From assembly GCA_020002185.1 (NCBI GenBank), contig CM034536.1, forward strand, positions 11,550,622 to 11,614,621: a stretch of 64,000 nucleotides of DNA, read 5' to 3'. Shown here one piece after another: positions 41,895-60,780 of this stretch. Position numbers and translations under genes: made by a program. The notes under the pieces are model-generated. The model was not told the DNA's origin. It did no database searches and worked only from the letters and a program-made list of their open reading frames with translations. Source of the stretch: Paraescarpia echinospica (Eukaryota; Annelida; Polychaeta; Sabellida; Siboglinidae). Position 1 is the stretch's first letter. Each line of letters begins with the position of its first letter.

Positions 41895-42666
41895 ACGTGT
41901 GGCGATGTTTGGACACTCTGTATCAAGCAGAGATCTGCGCCTGTGTAAAAGTATGGTTATTTTAAGGGGGGGTTAGGACAACAATTTTTGTGACGCAAGA
42001 TACACGTTCCACTGTGCATCTCAGTTTTGGTTTCATAATGTACTATGTATATACCTCAATTTACACCCAGCATTTTAGCCCGTTATCTACAATATAATTG
42101 TAGTTACCATCAAAAGACGACTCTGTGCCTTTCAATATTGTGAATATTGTTGAAATGCCTGGCTTGTGCTTTTGACACCTACTGGTGTCGTACACGAGTG
42201 ACATATAGTTCATGATTGCATCAGATTATTTAGCATAGTTTGTTGGCATTACATAATACAAAAATTCGTGAAGATTTGCAAAGTGCATGCCCAATAAAAG
42301 CTGCTTAAAATAATGATTTTGTGTATTTTTTTGCAAAAGGATACAACATTTTATTAAAAATTACAAAAAAAATATTTCGTTAATATTCTATATATTTTAT
42401 TCCCATATCGGTAAGATACTGTGTTGGCCTGTATGCTGTGCTCAGTACCATTCATACCAGGCAAACGTCGTATGTAATATAAAGTACCGAATAAGCATGT
42501 TTAAACCAACTCAAGGCGCTGTTTACCTTGGAGGTGTGCACAGTTTGATGACGCATATTTTAATTGTTATTGAGACAGTGTAAATTTCCCTTTGTGGTTA
42601 ATCTAGTTATATGTATAGCTTGATATAAATCTAACTTTCGTGACGATTTGCAAGATTCAGGAGATC
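41895..42666 (+). repeat. Repeat R, second copy (R2)
   Basis: Direct repeat of R1. Its first 330 bp also form part of the inverted arm at 43707-44870. It is followed after 7 bp by the GGTAAGACCAC MITE. Confidence 0.85.
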
Positions 42667-42673
42667 TATTTGG

Positions 42674-43124
42674 GGTAAGACCACATTAAGGATTCGTCCG
42701 CCATTACCCACCGAAAGAGTGCCCTTGAAAATACCGTGTTGGTGTCATGTGTGAATTTTGTTCGAGCACTTTGGCATGGCACATGTCAGTCCAGTGAATA
42801 CTGAATGTACTACTACATTAGATCTTTCACGAGGTAGCAATAAACATACGCTAGTCGCTGGCGTATTCGCACAGTGGCTATTTTGCAGAACGCACCAATA
42901 TTTCAAAATCCGTCACCAGATTGGGGCGAAATTGAGGGGTGTCAGGTTTGGATGGATTTTTCTGAAAACTGAGGTATGAGAATTTTACAAGTTTTCTCCA
43001 GCACTTGTGTCAATGGAGGATAAATATGCTGTGAAATTTTCAAGAAAATTGTTCGTCAAATTTAGCAGGAAATGAAGGAAACGTTATAATGGCCGCCTAT
43101 GTAACATTTAAATGTGGTCTTACC
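42674..43124. mobile_element. MITE-like element with GGTAAGACCAC termini, B relative
   Basis: 451 bp with inverted ends GGTAAGACCACATTAAGG and the complement of GGTAAGACCACATTTAAA. It is related to 7721-8161 but in the opposite orientation. A 73-codon frame (42758-42979) matches one in that relative without further evidence of coding. Confidence 0.7.
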
Positions 43125-43125
43125 C

Positions 43126-43366
43126 CAGAGGCGGTTACGGGAGTGCGATTCTTGCCTTTCGGCTGCGGTGGTTTACGTGATTGTGACATCACGCCGACTT
43201 TAATAATATTACTAGTTTTCCAGCAGCGTTATCCTGGTCTGCAAACATTGATAAATTGGTCTGAGAAAATTATGTTTAGCCTTAGCACCATGTATACTAC
43301 GCACCCCGACTTTTGACTAAAAAGTAAAGGGGAAAAATGCGTAATTATACACGGAAATTTACGGTA
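43126..43366. mobile_element. 3' remnant of the TACCGTAAATTTCCG transposon
   Basis: Corresponds to A 11646-11882, including the right terminal repeat and the shared flank to 43449. The left two thirds are missing and are replaced by the MITE and R2. Confidence 0.7.
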
Positions 43367-43635
43367 CTGTTATTACATATTATTGTATGGCCATATATAA
43401 TCAAGATTTTAAACATCTAAAAATAATGCAAAATAAAATAAGAAAAACAGACGTCAACCGAATCGGCAACTGAGATTTGCGTGTTAGCCGCTACTGTCAG
43501 CACCGGCTTCGCAGACGGTCACTCACATGTTTGTACATGGAGGTATAATAATTATACAATAAATGTTTAAACTATTATCTTATGGTATACATTTTAGAAT
43601 GATTTTTTTATTTATTTATAATACAATTCTAAATA

Positions 43636-43706
43636 GTTACGTGTACATGCATGTAAAGCGCCTGAGACCAAGCCCTATACAAATAAATTGTATTATTATT
43701 ATTATA
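43636..43706 (+). repeat. SINE/LINE 3' tail fragment
   Basis: Reads TGTAAAGCGCCTGAGACC, then CCCTATACAAATAAATTG and a TATT/ATT run. This is a tail type shared by many animal SINEs and their partner LINEs. No head is present. Confidence 0.45.
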
Positions 43707-44870
43707 ATTAATATGATGCAGTCATGGACTGTGTGTCACTCGTGTACGACACGGGTAGGTGTCAAAAGCACAAGCCAGGCTTTTCAATAATATTCACAAT
43801 ATTGAAAGGCACAGAGGCGTCTTTTGATGATAACTACAATTATATAGATATACACAAATTGTTATCTTACCCCCCCTTAAAACAACCATACTTTTACAAA
43901 AGCGCAGATCTCTGTTTGATACAGAGTGTCCAAACATCGCCACACATCAATTTCTTGGCCACTATATATTTCGCTGATGTACACACATTATTGGAAACAA
44001 GAGATACAGCTGGCAAAATAGTTAATTTCAGAAAGAAACAAACGTTTGACAGAGACATCCAAGACACGTGATAAAGGTTGCTGACAGTTGTGGCACCCAG
44101 TATCTCTCCAAGTACATCAACGAGTCCATTGTCCTAATCATGTTTTATTCAAACATCACCAAATTCTTACAAGGGTACTAAAAACATTTCCGATGTTAAA
44201 TATACGGGCATAACGTACACAATAAATGTGACAAAAGCAGCTTCTTGTCATAGTAGTTGACGTAAGCGTACACTTAGTTTAAGCTGCCATGCCTTGTGAA
44301 AACTTCTGTATAGTTCGGTTATATTACAGCTGAAAAGTGCATGACCCCAATGATAGCATGCCAGTCCATGTATACAATTTCAACATATGGTACTTCTGTT
44401 GCGTGACCAGTTTTAATTTGTATGGCTAATCATTGCGGTCACTGCATATTTGGAGAGTCACACACTGCTATGATATTCTCAGTCATATTCGTTGTAAATT
44501 TATGCAGATTCGGAATTGTTCTTGTTGTCTCAGTTAGTGTATAGATGTTACTATAAAAAATAGGTGCTATAGATGCCTGATTAGTAGTGTGAGTGTGGAC
44601 AACCTGCTTCCTATGGTGGCCAACTGTTCACTAAAATTATGGCTGCGTTAGGGGGGGGGTGGAATCAAAATGTTGCCTGCTTGCCCATTATTGCTTATTG
44701 TGCGATCCAAGTATGATATATACAAGTGCCATATAATTAGGAAGAACAAATTGGAACAGGAGAAACTCAAGTTAGTATTGGGGTTAAGAAACTTGCATTT
44801 CTAGATGTCGCTTACAAAAATATAAATGATATAACTAAGGCGAAATTCATCCTACTGAAAATATGTATAT
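43707..44870 (-). repeat. Inverted arm of U plus R
   Basis: The reverse complement of about 40950-42225, at roughly 95 per cent identity by eye. With the direct arm it forms a 1.2-kb inverted repeat with a spacer of about 1.5 kb. The 115-codon plus frame at 43724-44071 lies in it and is unassigned. Confidence 0.8.
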
Positions 44871-44880
44871 ATGTATAATA

Positions 44881-45135
44881 ACTGGCAAACCTGTACAATC
44901 AAATAAAATAACGACTTCTCCGGGAAGCATTCAGCCACGCTGTAATTAATGCGCGAAAAATATTCGTACGAAAATATCCACCACTGGCTATAACCAGCTA
45001 GTCATTCATAGAGCTGAGTGAACTGGAGCAACGAAGAGGGAACGAACTTGTCCAAGGTTCGACACGGCAGCACAACCCGGGTTCTCTCGACTGAGAGTCC
45101 GATGCTCTAGTCACTGCGCCACTCCACTCCACAAG
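44881..45135 (-). mobile_element. SINE S2, copy B (tail truncated)
   Basis: Counterpart of 13136-13385. The tail half is missing because copy-B-specific DNA joins inside the SINE, so the breakpoint lies in a repeat. Confidence 0.7.
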
Positions 45136-45412
45136 CAGTTCTATGTTATCGTATCTTCATGGTTTAGTTAAAAATTAAGGAACCGATATGATGTATTTAA
45201 GAGCACTACATACACATATAGATGCCTCGGACAATTTAGCGAAATGTTCGTACCGGGCGGTTGACGAGGATTACGTAATTCAGAACTGTTGTTAGAAACT
45301 TGGGACGTTCTTGTTTTGATTGTTCTTACAAAGGGCAATAACCTTTCTTCCAGGATCATAGATTAACCCGTGAATGTTTGGTAGTAGAGATGTACAGAGT
45401 CTAAGAGCAGTA

Positions 45413-45535
45413 CCATAACAAACCTACAAACATACATACGTACGTACGCAAACACACAAGCACGCACGCAAGCACGGATGCACGCATGTACGCAAGCATA
45501 CACACGCACACACACACACACACGCGCGCGCGGTT
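45413..45535. repeat. ACGT / ACGC / CA microsatellite, copy B
   Basis: Shorter CA run than in copy A and interrupted by CGCACA. Confidence 0.9.
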
Positions 45536-45579
45536 TTGTGTGAAAATTACCAGCCCGACCGAAACTTTGTTGATTTCAG

Positions 45580-45802
45580 GTTTCCAGGCCGGCAGTAATT
45601 TCGAACACTGCTCTTGATCTATCTAGGTTTCTGTTATTCACGAGTCTGTTAGCAACGTCAAGCCGATCGGTCATTAATTCCGACATATGTGCTTCACAAC
45701 TTATCACTCAGTGTCATGGCGCCAGTTTATGGACTACGTCAGCGTTACTTGCACAAAATGAACGACGATACACTGACTATCTAACATACGTATCATGCAC
45801 TG
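45580..45802 (+). CDS. Candidate internal exon, copy B
   Basis: Same length, acceptor and donor as 13837-14059. Two substitutions noticed: one silent (GCC to GCG) and one Arg to Cys. The frame stays open. The protein is not recognised. Confidence 0.3.
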
Positions 45803-45899
45803 GTAAGTAGAACTACCTCTAATTGTGAAAAAGCCAGTCACCAACTTTAACTTACTATTGTGATCATTCAATGTGGTGGTGGAGTAAATCTACCTAATT

Positions 45900-46085
45900 A
45901 AGGGTGTGTGGGTATAGTGGTGTGTGGGTGGGTAGGTGTGTGGGTGGATGGGTGTGTTTGTGTGTAAGCGCACCCGCGTGTGTATGTTTGCGGGTGAGTG
46001 TATGTTTGCGAGTGTATGTGTGCGCGTGTGTATGTAACTGTCAGATATACACATACGCGCGCGCGCGCGCATGCACGCACGTACG
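45900..46085. repeat. GT-rich and CG-alternating simple repeat, copy B
   Basis: Counterpart of 14155-14345, with small unit changes. Confidence 0.85.
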
Positions 46086-46484
46086 CACGCTGAGACACAA
46101 TGTCAACATATTACTCTGGTTTAGATGAATGTCTGTGACAATAAAATTGCTATTGAAATTTTTTTGCTGCAGCGCCGACGAATCTTCAGCTCTTCTGTCC
46201 GCGCTGGCTCAGCTGGTTAACTGTTACATCGGGAAACGGGGTAGGGGATGCTGTTGAATTTGTTCGCCGCCGCGACGCGTATTACTAGGGGGCAGAAAAC
46301 CACACGTCTGCCCTCCATTTGGACCTACATTCGACTGTCGCCAAAATACACATTAATCCTTTCATAAACATCGATTTCCACCCGCCATTGACGCTCGCCA
46401 CGAAAACAAACATTCACGCTCACATTTACTTGGGGACACAAACATATGTCTGCCCCCAGCGAAATTCTGGGGAGTAGCTGCCCC

Positions 46485-46910
46485 CGACGCCGCCCCCGCC
46501 CCCGCCCCCGCCCCCGTCCCCGTTTTATTGACCGTCTGGTCCTCTTCCATTGTGCTACATGAGCCCGAGCCACCCATAAAATGGTTCCAAGAAAGATTAT
46601 TGCTAGGTTCACATACGTCGCTATGATTTGTGGGAGGTAGTGGTGGTGGTACAGGTGATGGTGGTGATCATGATGGTGGTGGTGGTGATGGTGGTAGTGG
46701 TGGTGATGGTGATGGTGATGACGGTAGTGGTGGTGATGGTAATGATGATGATGGTGGTGGTGGCGGTAATGGTGGTGGTAGTAGTGGTGGTGGTGTTGGT
46801 GCAGGTGATGGTGGTGATGATCATGGTGGAGGTGGGAGTGATGGTGGTGGTGGTGGTGATGGTGGAAAAGCGGTGGTGACGTGCGTGCGTGCGTGCATGC
46901 GTGCGTTGTC
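46485..46910. repeat. GC hexamer tract and GGT/GAT minisatellite, copy B
   Basis: Counterpart of 14745-15172. The CCCCCG tract is one dodecamer shorter, and single GGT/GAT exchanges are seen. The His-rich minus frame (46325-46996) is a by-product of the repeat. Confidence 0.85.
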
Positions 46911-47380
46911 AAAGCCGTGGCACATTTTGCAGTGTCCACATACAACACTATTAAAGTTTGTGCATTTTTTATTGACGGTGAACCGCAACAGTACAACTAA
47001 GACATCAGACAAGTTGTAACAACGGCAGTTCTTTTTAAGGAAGAGGCAGTGTCCATTCCAACTCTAAAAACTTATTCGTTCAAGAGTTTTGTCTTATTAC
47101 GCAAATACTGTCAACATACTATATTGTCTTCCATTGTTGTCTACTGGTGATTGCCCAGAAAGTTCTATTGTACAACCGAAATCAAATTTCAAACTCTCGC
47201 TATTTTAGTTATGAGATTCAGCGTCGCCCTGTTCAAGAAAAAGTTGTCCGTTGGCTTTCGGGTGTGTTGTTTACGTCGACATGACGTAACTTCCGGCGGA
47301 CGATCGAACACCAACTTTACGGGTATTCAGTTTCTGCAAACGTGTTAAATAAATGAATAAATAAATTGTAATAGATGGGT

Positions 47381-49552
47381 GAATTGACTACATCCTGACA
47401 AACAGGCCAGGCATGGTCACTGACGTAACAAGAATGGCACTGAGCAACATCAAACTGGATATCGAGGCTGAAAGGAAGAAGTTAATAAACAAGAGACTAC
47501 TACGTGTATATACCACACAAATAGGAACAAAACAGATCGAATTCCAACTCAAACTGCGAAACCGGATCGAGACACTACAAGAACTAGACAACATCGACAC
47601 CATAAGCGAAAACATCATTAAGATGATCAAACTAAGTGCGACAAATGTAGCCAAAGCAATCCAATCACCATGCATGTAATTAAGAGGATATCGTCACCGA
47701 CACGAGCACTAATGAAGAAACGACGAGAAATGGTGGATAACGGCGACCTTAAAAACAAATTGAGTACGCAGAAATATGCAAGACCATCAAAAAGAAAGCG
47801 AACGAGGACATCAGGATATACAAACAAGAGATCAAACGGGAAACGATTATGGCATCAAAGAGCCTGAAGAAAGCTAGAAGAACACAGGCAGTAGGCCGAG
47901 ACAGACTGATTACACTTCTAGACAAGCAGGGTAGAGAAATTCAAGACCACGTTATGATCATGGAACGAACAGATGAATTCTACACCGAGCTATATGACAG
48001 TGAACAGAGTACCATAATTCACACCGACCCGAAAGAGGTACCAGAAATAGCACCATGGGAGATGGAAGCAGCACTAAGAGATATGAAGATTGGGAAGACA
48101 TCAGGCAATGGCATTAAAAGCACGAGAAGATACCATTTCAAAGACACTGGCTAAGCTGTATACTAAAGGTTTAGCAGAAAGACGAATACCCGCCGCGTGG
48201 AAGAACGCAAAGTTGGTGATAATCTTCAAGAAGGGAAATAAGAAAGACTTAAAAGAACTACGATATGTCTGTTATCAAACACCTACAAAATACACACAAA
48301 GATACTAACGTTTAAGTTAGAGAAGATACTCGACAAAAACCAACCACGAGAGCAAGCAGGATTCAGAAGCAGGTACTCAACGACAGACTACAAGCACATC
48401 GTAAACCAACTGAAAGAGAAGTGCCTATAATATAATCTCCCACTCTGCATCGCTTTCGTCGACTACGAGAAAGCTTTCGAATCAGTGCAAACTCAAGCAA
48501 TAGTGACTTCACATCAAAAACAGGGGATAGAAGACATGATGTACATCGAACTCCTGAAAGACATCTACACCAGCAGCTCGGTGAGAGTCCACCTACACAA
48601 AAGAGAGCAACTAGATCAATATCAAGAGAAGAGTACGACAGGGTGATATCATATCGCCCAAGCAGTTTACAGCTACACTCGAAAGCATATTCCGACGACA
48701 GACCTGGGAAACCAGAGGCTTCAGGATAGACAGATAATATATTTGTCGGCTTCGCTTCGCCGACGACATACTCATATGCACCACTACACCACAAGAACTA
48801 AAAGAATGCTCCAGGAGCTAGCTAATGAAAGTGAAAAACAAGGCCTGAAAACGAACATTTCAAAAACAAAAGTGATGCTAGAAAATGAAACACCAAAATG
48901 TATGTCAACACCAGGCAGATAGAGACCGTTGAAAGCTACGTCTATCTGGGACAGCGATTCTCTATCAGAAACAAAAACCATGGCAAGGAAATTCAAAGAA
49001 GAATCACCGCCGGCTGGATAATATTCGCCAAACACCGGGACATATTCAAGGGTAATTTTGGAACCTGCTTAAAGAGACATGTCTACAACTCATGCTTACT
49101 TCCAGCGATGATATACAGCGCGGAAACATGAGCACTTACCATCCAGGAAAGATCAAGCTAGCAGCCGCACAAATGAAGATGGGAAGAAGTATGTTAAATA
49201 TCACATATCGGTAGAGAAAAACAAACATCTAGGTAAGAGAGAAAACACAGGTCATTGATGGGTAGAACAAATCAGAAGACAGAAGTGGACCTGAGCAGTG
49301 CACATCAGCAGAGATAACCGGTGTACATCGCATTTCACAACATGGAGACCTTACGAAGAGAAACGATCTAGAGGAAGACCGGTGAGACGGTGCAGAGACG
49401 AACTAGCCGAGTACTGGAGGGCAACATCTGGCAGAGGATAGGGCAAGACAGACATATTTGGAAACGTCATGCTGAGGCCTTCGCCCAACCACGGGACAAT
49501 ACTATACAATGATGATGATGATGAAGATGATGAAGATGATGATGATAGATGT
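47381..49552 (+). mobile_element. RTE-like retrotransposon, copy B
   Basis: Same element at the same place as 15645-17818, with the same truncation and frameshifts. The insertion and its decay therefore predate the split of the copies. The GATGAT tail is a few bases shorter. Differences are few, for example ATATCTAC-type single changes around 48735, 48866 and 48991. Confidence 0.8.
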
Positions 49553-49763
49553 GTTACCTAAAACATGCATAACAAATGCATTATCTTTAAAGGATTACTT
49601 TTTCGTATATAAGTATTTATATTATTATGACAACGTAGATTAATAGAAAAGCATTACTAATTTATTTGAGAATCTACAATTATATGTTGTATTTTATTTT
49701 GCAAGTACATTTGTGTGCAATATTAAGTCATTTCATAGATGAAAAGAACACCGAAAGACGCGA

Positions 49764-50375
49764 GTGGACATAGGCATCTTGGATGGACGTACAACCATAC
49801 TAATGCAAAGATTGGCGTGTTATAAAGGTTGGCGTATTGAGATTGAAGAATCGCATAGCCAGGACAGCATTAACTTTCAGTCTGGTGTGCAACCGTTTGT
49901 GGAAAACTCGCCATGTAACAATCAAGGTGAAATGTCAGGTGTACAGAGCAATAGTAGTCACAATGCCGCTCGACTGAGCTGCAAGCTGGAATCTATACTG
50001 AAAACAACTTAGGAAGCCTTACAGATGAGGTACACCCGATCCATCATGGGAATACCATGAGCATAACACATACTAAACAAAGAAATATTCAAAATAACAA
50101 ACATCCCGAGTATGGAACAAATAGAAATACAAACAAATCTCAGATAAATATGTCACTTGGCTCGCATGGATGACAACAGACTTCCAAACCAAACGTTATT
50201 TGCACAACCATCAGAAAGAACTAGAAACATAGGCCACCCCAAAATAAGATATGAAGATCTACCTAAGCGAAACTTGAGAAAAGACATTGATTCCAAACAG
50301 TGGTACATACTTGTCCAAAACTGACCGATTCCTACGCATTGAACCAAGCAAGCAGTCACAGGTTGCAACCGCGAC
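49764..50375 (+). pseudogene. LINE 3' coding scrap, copy B
   Basis: Counterpart of 18031-18640. It retains TGGTACATA near 50300, missing in copy A, which restores the expected family reading (WYILVQN) before a stop. Confidence 0.6.
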
Positions 50376-50410
50376 ATATTCTCTGCATAGCACTCGACTG
50401 GACAACTCAC

Positions 50411-56111
<5,701 letters not shown>

Positions 56112-56156
56112 TGTTCACCGGCAACGAATGGGTATCTTCAAAATCTTCAGTTTATG

Positions 56157-56188
56157 GTCTGACAATATCTCAAACAAAGCCCCTTATA
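56157..56188 (-). promoter_or_regulatory. TATA box and initiator, copy B
   Basis: TATAAG at 56188-56183 and TCAGAC at 56162-56157, with the same element order as copy A. The spacing is one base shorter by my count. Confidence 0.55.
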
Positions 56189-56748
56189 TTTGCTGTCATA
56201 CCCTGTCGTGGCAACTTCTCATTGGACAGCAAATGATACATGCGCCGATTATGTCAATTATCTCACACACGTCGTACTTCAGGTCGTTCATTAACAGTGT
56301 TGCAAAAACACTCAGTGTGCGTTTGAATTGTGACATGCGTTTGATGTAGCACTGCTACATCAATCAACATTTGGTGGTGATCTCTTCTGACGAGAACGCA
56401 AATAATGATACACTATACCTGACTTGTTTTTTCTGTTAGAACGCATTAAACTGTTACCATAATACTGTACAAGTTGCCACTCGGCGAAATATGACTAAAT
56501 TATATATTAAGAGTTTCAGGTTAAACACCATGAACGCCAATTCGGGTGTAATTCTTGAGAGTGCAACATTTCATCAATGAAAAGCTTTGCACAAAACGAT
56601 TTGCCGTTAGTCGCTATGATTTTGTATTCATAAGATATTCTAAAGTCAAATACAAGTTTTCATATATGCACAGAGTACTAAGTTCTGAAGTCAGTTTATA
56701 ACAAAATGGATACATCGCGTTTTGTCCTGAAATCCTTCATATGTTCTG

Positions 56749-56750
56749 AC

Positions 56751-56782
<32 letters not shown>

Positions 56783-56854
56783 CTGTCCATTCCTCCACTC
56801 TCTCTCTCTCTCTCTCTCTCTCCCTCTCTCTTTGTCTCTCTCTCTCTTTCTATC

Positions 56855-56893
<39 letters not shown>
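56749..56893. repeat. TCTG and interrupted TC microsatellite, copy B
   Basis: Counterpart of 25168-25362. It lacks the CCCT array, and the TC run is broken by TTTG, TTTCTA and CTA. Confidence 0.95.
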
Positions 56894-56894
<1 letters not shown>

Positions 56895-57195
56895 CCATTT
56901 TTCTCTGTATATTAAATAAGTCGAAAACAACGATGCACAAGAATAAGACATGTGTTTCCAGCGACGTGGACGGCAGATCTCTTGTCGAAGTTGTGGATAG
57001 ACATCAGTGGGAACAACACACTGTAGCATTTTCTGATAGGTCAATTCACTACCATTAACCGGAATGACCACCAGGTGGCATGCAAATTGCAAATATGTTT
57101 TCGAGCCATTTAAACAGCGAGGTACAACATCCAACGCCGTTTTTTTATCAATGTTCAACATGTAGATTATAAACAGGAACAACGTTAAACTTATT

Positions 57196-57513
57196 ATGCT
57201 TGGTGTGTGCACCGGAGTATCAGATATGTTTAACGTACAAGACATCGACAAGACATCGCCATCAAGTGACTTTGAGCATGCACTGGTAACGCAATATTAT
57301 TCCTATATAACTACATCATGTTTGCCTAAATTTGATGCATGGCCTTCAGTATTGTCCATATCCAATGTTATACAATATCGCAAGCAATTTAGGGCACTGC
57401 TAAGGGCCAAATACGGTTCCGGTTCGTATGAACATGAGCGGTTAAATCGCTCATTTCAACCGCGGTCCTTGCCAACCCAAAAGCTCAACAACAGCAGCAA
57501 CATCATAAACTGA
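57196..57513 (+). CDS. Unassigned 105-codon open frame, copy B
   Basis: Counterpart of the frame from 25662. Missense changes replace Ser by Trp, Ser by Gly and Gly by Arg; two other changes are silent. Confidence 0.25.
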   Translation: MLGVCTGVSDMFNVQDIDKTSPSSDFEHALVTQYYSYITTSCLPKFDAWPSVLSISNVIQYRKQFRALLRAKYGSGSYEHERLNRSFQPRSLPTQKLNNSSNIIN

Positions 57514-57647
57514 TGCAAACCGGAGCCAGACGTTAACAAGTTGAACAGATCTGATGTGATTAAACTTAAGAAAGTAGAAGATATTTATGTTTTTTTTATT
57601 TATACTTCAGCATCTAGGCTACAAACTGGTTTGTTAGAAGTTCATGA

Positions 57648-58357
57648 CATTTAACAAGATTTAACAAGAATGCCACCCAGAGAATTAACTCTAGGTGGCA
57701 GGTGAACAAGGAAGCCTTTTGGCTTATCGAGAGTCCAACCCTTTTATCTATGTGTAACCCGCCCTTCTGAGGTATGTGTCGATTTTATTTTTAAACATAT
57801 TCATGCTACTAGCACATACATAATCAGCACATAATATGTTCCATTCATTTACAGTCCTTTTGTGAAAATGAGAACTTTCTTATTTCTAATCTATACTGCT
57901 CCTTTGCTAATGTAAATTCATGTCCTCTAGTCCTTCTATGTTTCTTAACTGAGACAGAATATTTCTACCAATATTTTCATAACCATTCAATATTTTAAAC
58001 ACTTCTATCTGACCTCCTCTCAATCTCCTGGTCTCTAGTGTTGTTAAACCATTCATTTAAGTGAATTTCATAACTAAGATCACTCGGTTTTTATATCATT
58101 TTAGTCGCTCTCCTCTGTACTCTTTCTAGCATACATATGTCCTTCTTCCGATATGGCCTCCACGCTTGTATACTATATTCTAAATGAGGCCTCGCCATTG
58201 TTTTGTACAGCGGTATTATTAGTTCTTTTTCCTTATACGTTATATTTCGCCTAATTAATCCAAGGATTTGATTTCCCTTTGAAGCTGCAATTCCGCACTG
58301 TTCTGAAACCTTTATATCAGCACTAATGGTTAACCCTAAGTCCTTTTCTTTTACAGT
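57648..58357 (-). mobile_element. CR1/jockey-like LINE, copy B, cut by gap
   Basis: The 3' half matches 26113-26821, including the stem-loop at the 3' end. Sequence stops at the N run in the middle of the coding region (after LTISADIKVSEQCGI on the minus strand). Confidence 0.8.
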
Positions 58358-59357
58358 NNNNNNNNNNNNNNNNNNNNNNNNNNNNNNNNNNNNNNNNNNN
58401 NNNNNNNNNNNNNNNNNNNNNNNNNNNNNNNNNNNNNNNNNNNNNNNNNNNNNNNNNNNNNNNNNNNNNNNNNNNNNNNNNNNNNNNNNNNNNNNNNNNN
58501 NNNNNNNNNNNNNNNNNNNNNNNNNNNNNNNNNNNNNNNNNNNNNNNNNNNNNNNNNNNNNNNNNNNNNNNNNNNNNNNNNNNNNNNNNNNNNNNNNNNN
58601 NNNNNNNNNNNNNNNNNNNNNNNNNNNNNNNNNNNNNNNNNNNNNNNNNNNNNNNNNNNNNNNNNNNNNNNNNNNNNNNNNNNNNNNNNNNNNNNNNNNN
58701 NNNNNNNNNNNNNNNNNNNNNNNNNNNNNNNNNNNNNNNNNNNNNNNNNNNNNNNNNNNNNNNNNNNNNNNNNNNNNNNNNNNNNNNNNNNNNNNNNNNN
58801 NNNNNNNNNNNNNNNNNNNNNNNNNNNNNNNNNNNNNNNNNNNNNNNNNNNNNNNNNNNNNNNNNNNNNNNNNNNNNNNNNNNNNNNNNNNNNNNNNNNN
58901 NNNNNNNNNNNNNNNNNNNNNNNNNNNNNNNNNNNNNNNNNNNNNNNNNNNNNNNNNNNNNNNNNNNNNNNNNNNNNNNNNNNNNNNNNNNNNNNNNNNN
59001 NNNNNNNNNNNNNNNNNNNNNNNNNNNNNNNNNNNNNNNNNNNNNNNNNNNNNNNNNNNNNNNNNNNNNNNNNNNNNNNNNNNNNNNNNNNNNNNNNNNN
59101 NNNNNNNNNNNNNNNNNNNNNNNNNNNNNNNNNNNNNNNNNNNNNNNNNNNNNNNNNNNNNNNNNNNNNNNNNNNNNNNNNNNNNNNNNNNNNNNNNNNN
59201 NNNNNNNNNNNNNNNNNNNNNNNNNNNNNNNNNNNNNNNNNNNNNNNNNNNNNNNNNNNNNNNNNNNNNNNNNNNNNNNNNNNNNNNNNNNNNNNNNNNN
59301 NNNNNNNNNNNNNNNNNNNNNNNNNNNNNNNNNNNNNNNNNNNNNNNNNNNNNNNNN
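58358..59357. other. Assembly gap of 1000 N
   Basis: Exactly 1000 N, probably a default or estimated gap size. The copy-A equivalent is 3757 bp and contains the LINE polymerase, the palindromic satellite and an AT-rich spacer. Frames running through it have no meaning. Confidence 0.99.
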
Positions 59358-60560
59358 TGTAAATTTACCCCTGACATATATTTATATATAATTATATACC
59401 TATATGTATACACACATATACATACATATACACACATATATACATATATATATATATATATAAATATACACATTCACATACATACGTACATGTATTTTGA
59501 GACATCAATATTATATTATTCGAATTTGCTATTCATCTAACCATCTAGCTACAATACTTGAAAACATGTAACAAGTACACATCTTTACACATATTGTAAT
59601 TTCCTCAATGGCATGATTATATTTGTGTATGATTTTATTTAGATTTCCACAACCAGATATTTCTCAAATAAAAGGTTCTTGCATTTACGCTTAAATTCAG
59701 TAATAGTATTAGTAGTTTTTAAACGATCACATAGAGAATTCCATAATTGCACTCCTTCTACACAAAGAGACATTGATCGCATGGTAGAACAGACTCTCTG
59801 TCGTTCTAGGTCATAATTAGCTCGCATTGAGTATGCTATTTCCCGTCTAGTAAACAAACACTGAATATTTGATGGCAAACAGCTGTAGTAAGCTTTGTAC
59901 ATAAATAATTATGTTTTCAGTTCTATGATATCTGGAAATTTTAGAACATGTAATTGTTGGAAAAGTGAGTTTTTATGATCCAACCGTCTTGCACCAAATA
60001 TAATGCGGATTACTCTTTTTTTGTAATAAGAAAATACAGTTAGTATTTGTTGGGTACGTGTTTCCCCATATCTCTGCACAGTAATTTCAATATGGGAAAA
60101 AGAGAGAACTGTATAGAATACGTCTACTATTTATATCAAGTAGATGACTGCATCTATGCATTATAGCAGTACTTTTTGAAAGCTTTGATTGTACGTATTT
60201 TATATGAGCTTTCCAATTTAGTAGATCATCAATAAACACACCCAAAAACTTGGTGACCCTTACTCTTTCGATATTAACATTTCGTATTTTTATATTAATT
60301 TCTTTGTTTAGCAGACGATTTCCAAATAACATATAATTGGTTTTAGATATGTTCAGAGTTAATTTATTTACTGCAAACCTTGTATACATTTGGTCCAGTA
60401 CGTTACATACATTTTCGTTTAGTTTATTGATGTTACTATTTGCATAAAATATATTAGTATCGTCTGCAAAGAGAATGTATTTTACTAGATTAGATATGTT
60501 ACACATATCATTAACGTATAGAATGAATAGTTTGGGGCCCAGGAATGAAAAAGAACACAA
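59358..60560 (-). mobile_element. CR1/Rex1-like LINE, post-gap copy
   Basis: Matches 30579-31781 with no difference noticed, including the frameshift between 59902 and 60087. The 3' tail is lost in the gap. Confidence 0.8.
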
Positions 60561-60780
60561 TAAAAATACAATGTGTGTGGCTATTAAATAAATAGTAATA
60601 TAATATTATATGTCAATAAAAAATGAGCATTTAGACAATTATTGATAGTCTGGACAATTACTCAGCAAAGTTTAAATATCTCTGTCTGGGTATACCTTCC
60701 TTCCGAAAAGTGATCATAGTCATTATTGACTTTTCTATCACTGTATATTTTCTTACTTTTTTGGTCAACTGACAGCGTAA

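Noticed and set aside
39842..42666. LTR retrotransposon (TRIM)
   Set aside because: No TG...CA ends, primer-binding site, polypurine tract or target duplication seen; kept only as a possibility to test.
58091..59540. 404- and 460-codon open frames across the gap
   Set aside because: They consist mostly of N translated as X; only the LINE end is real.
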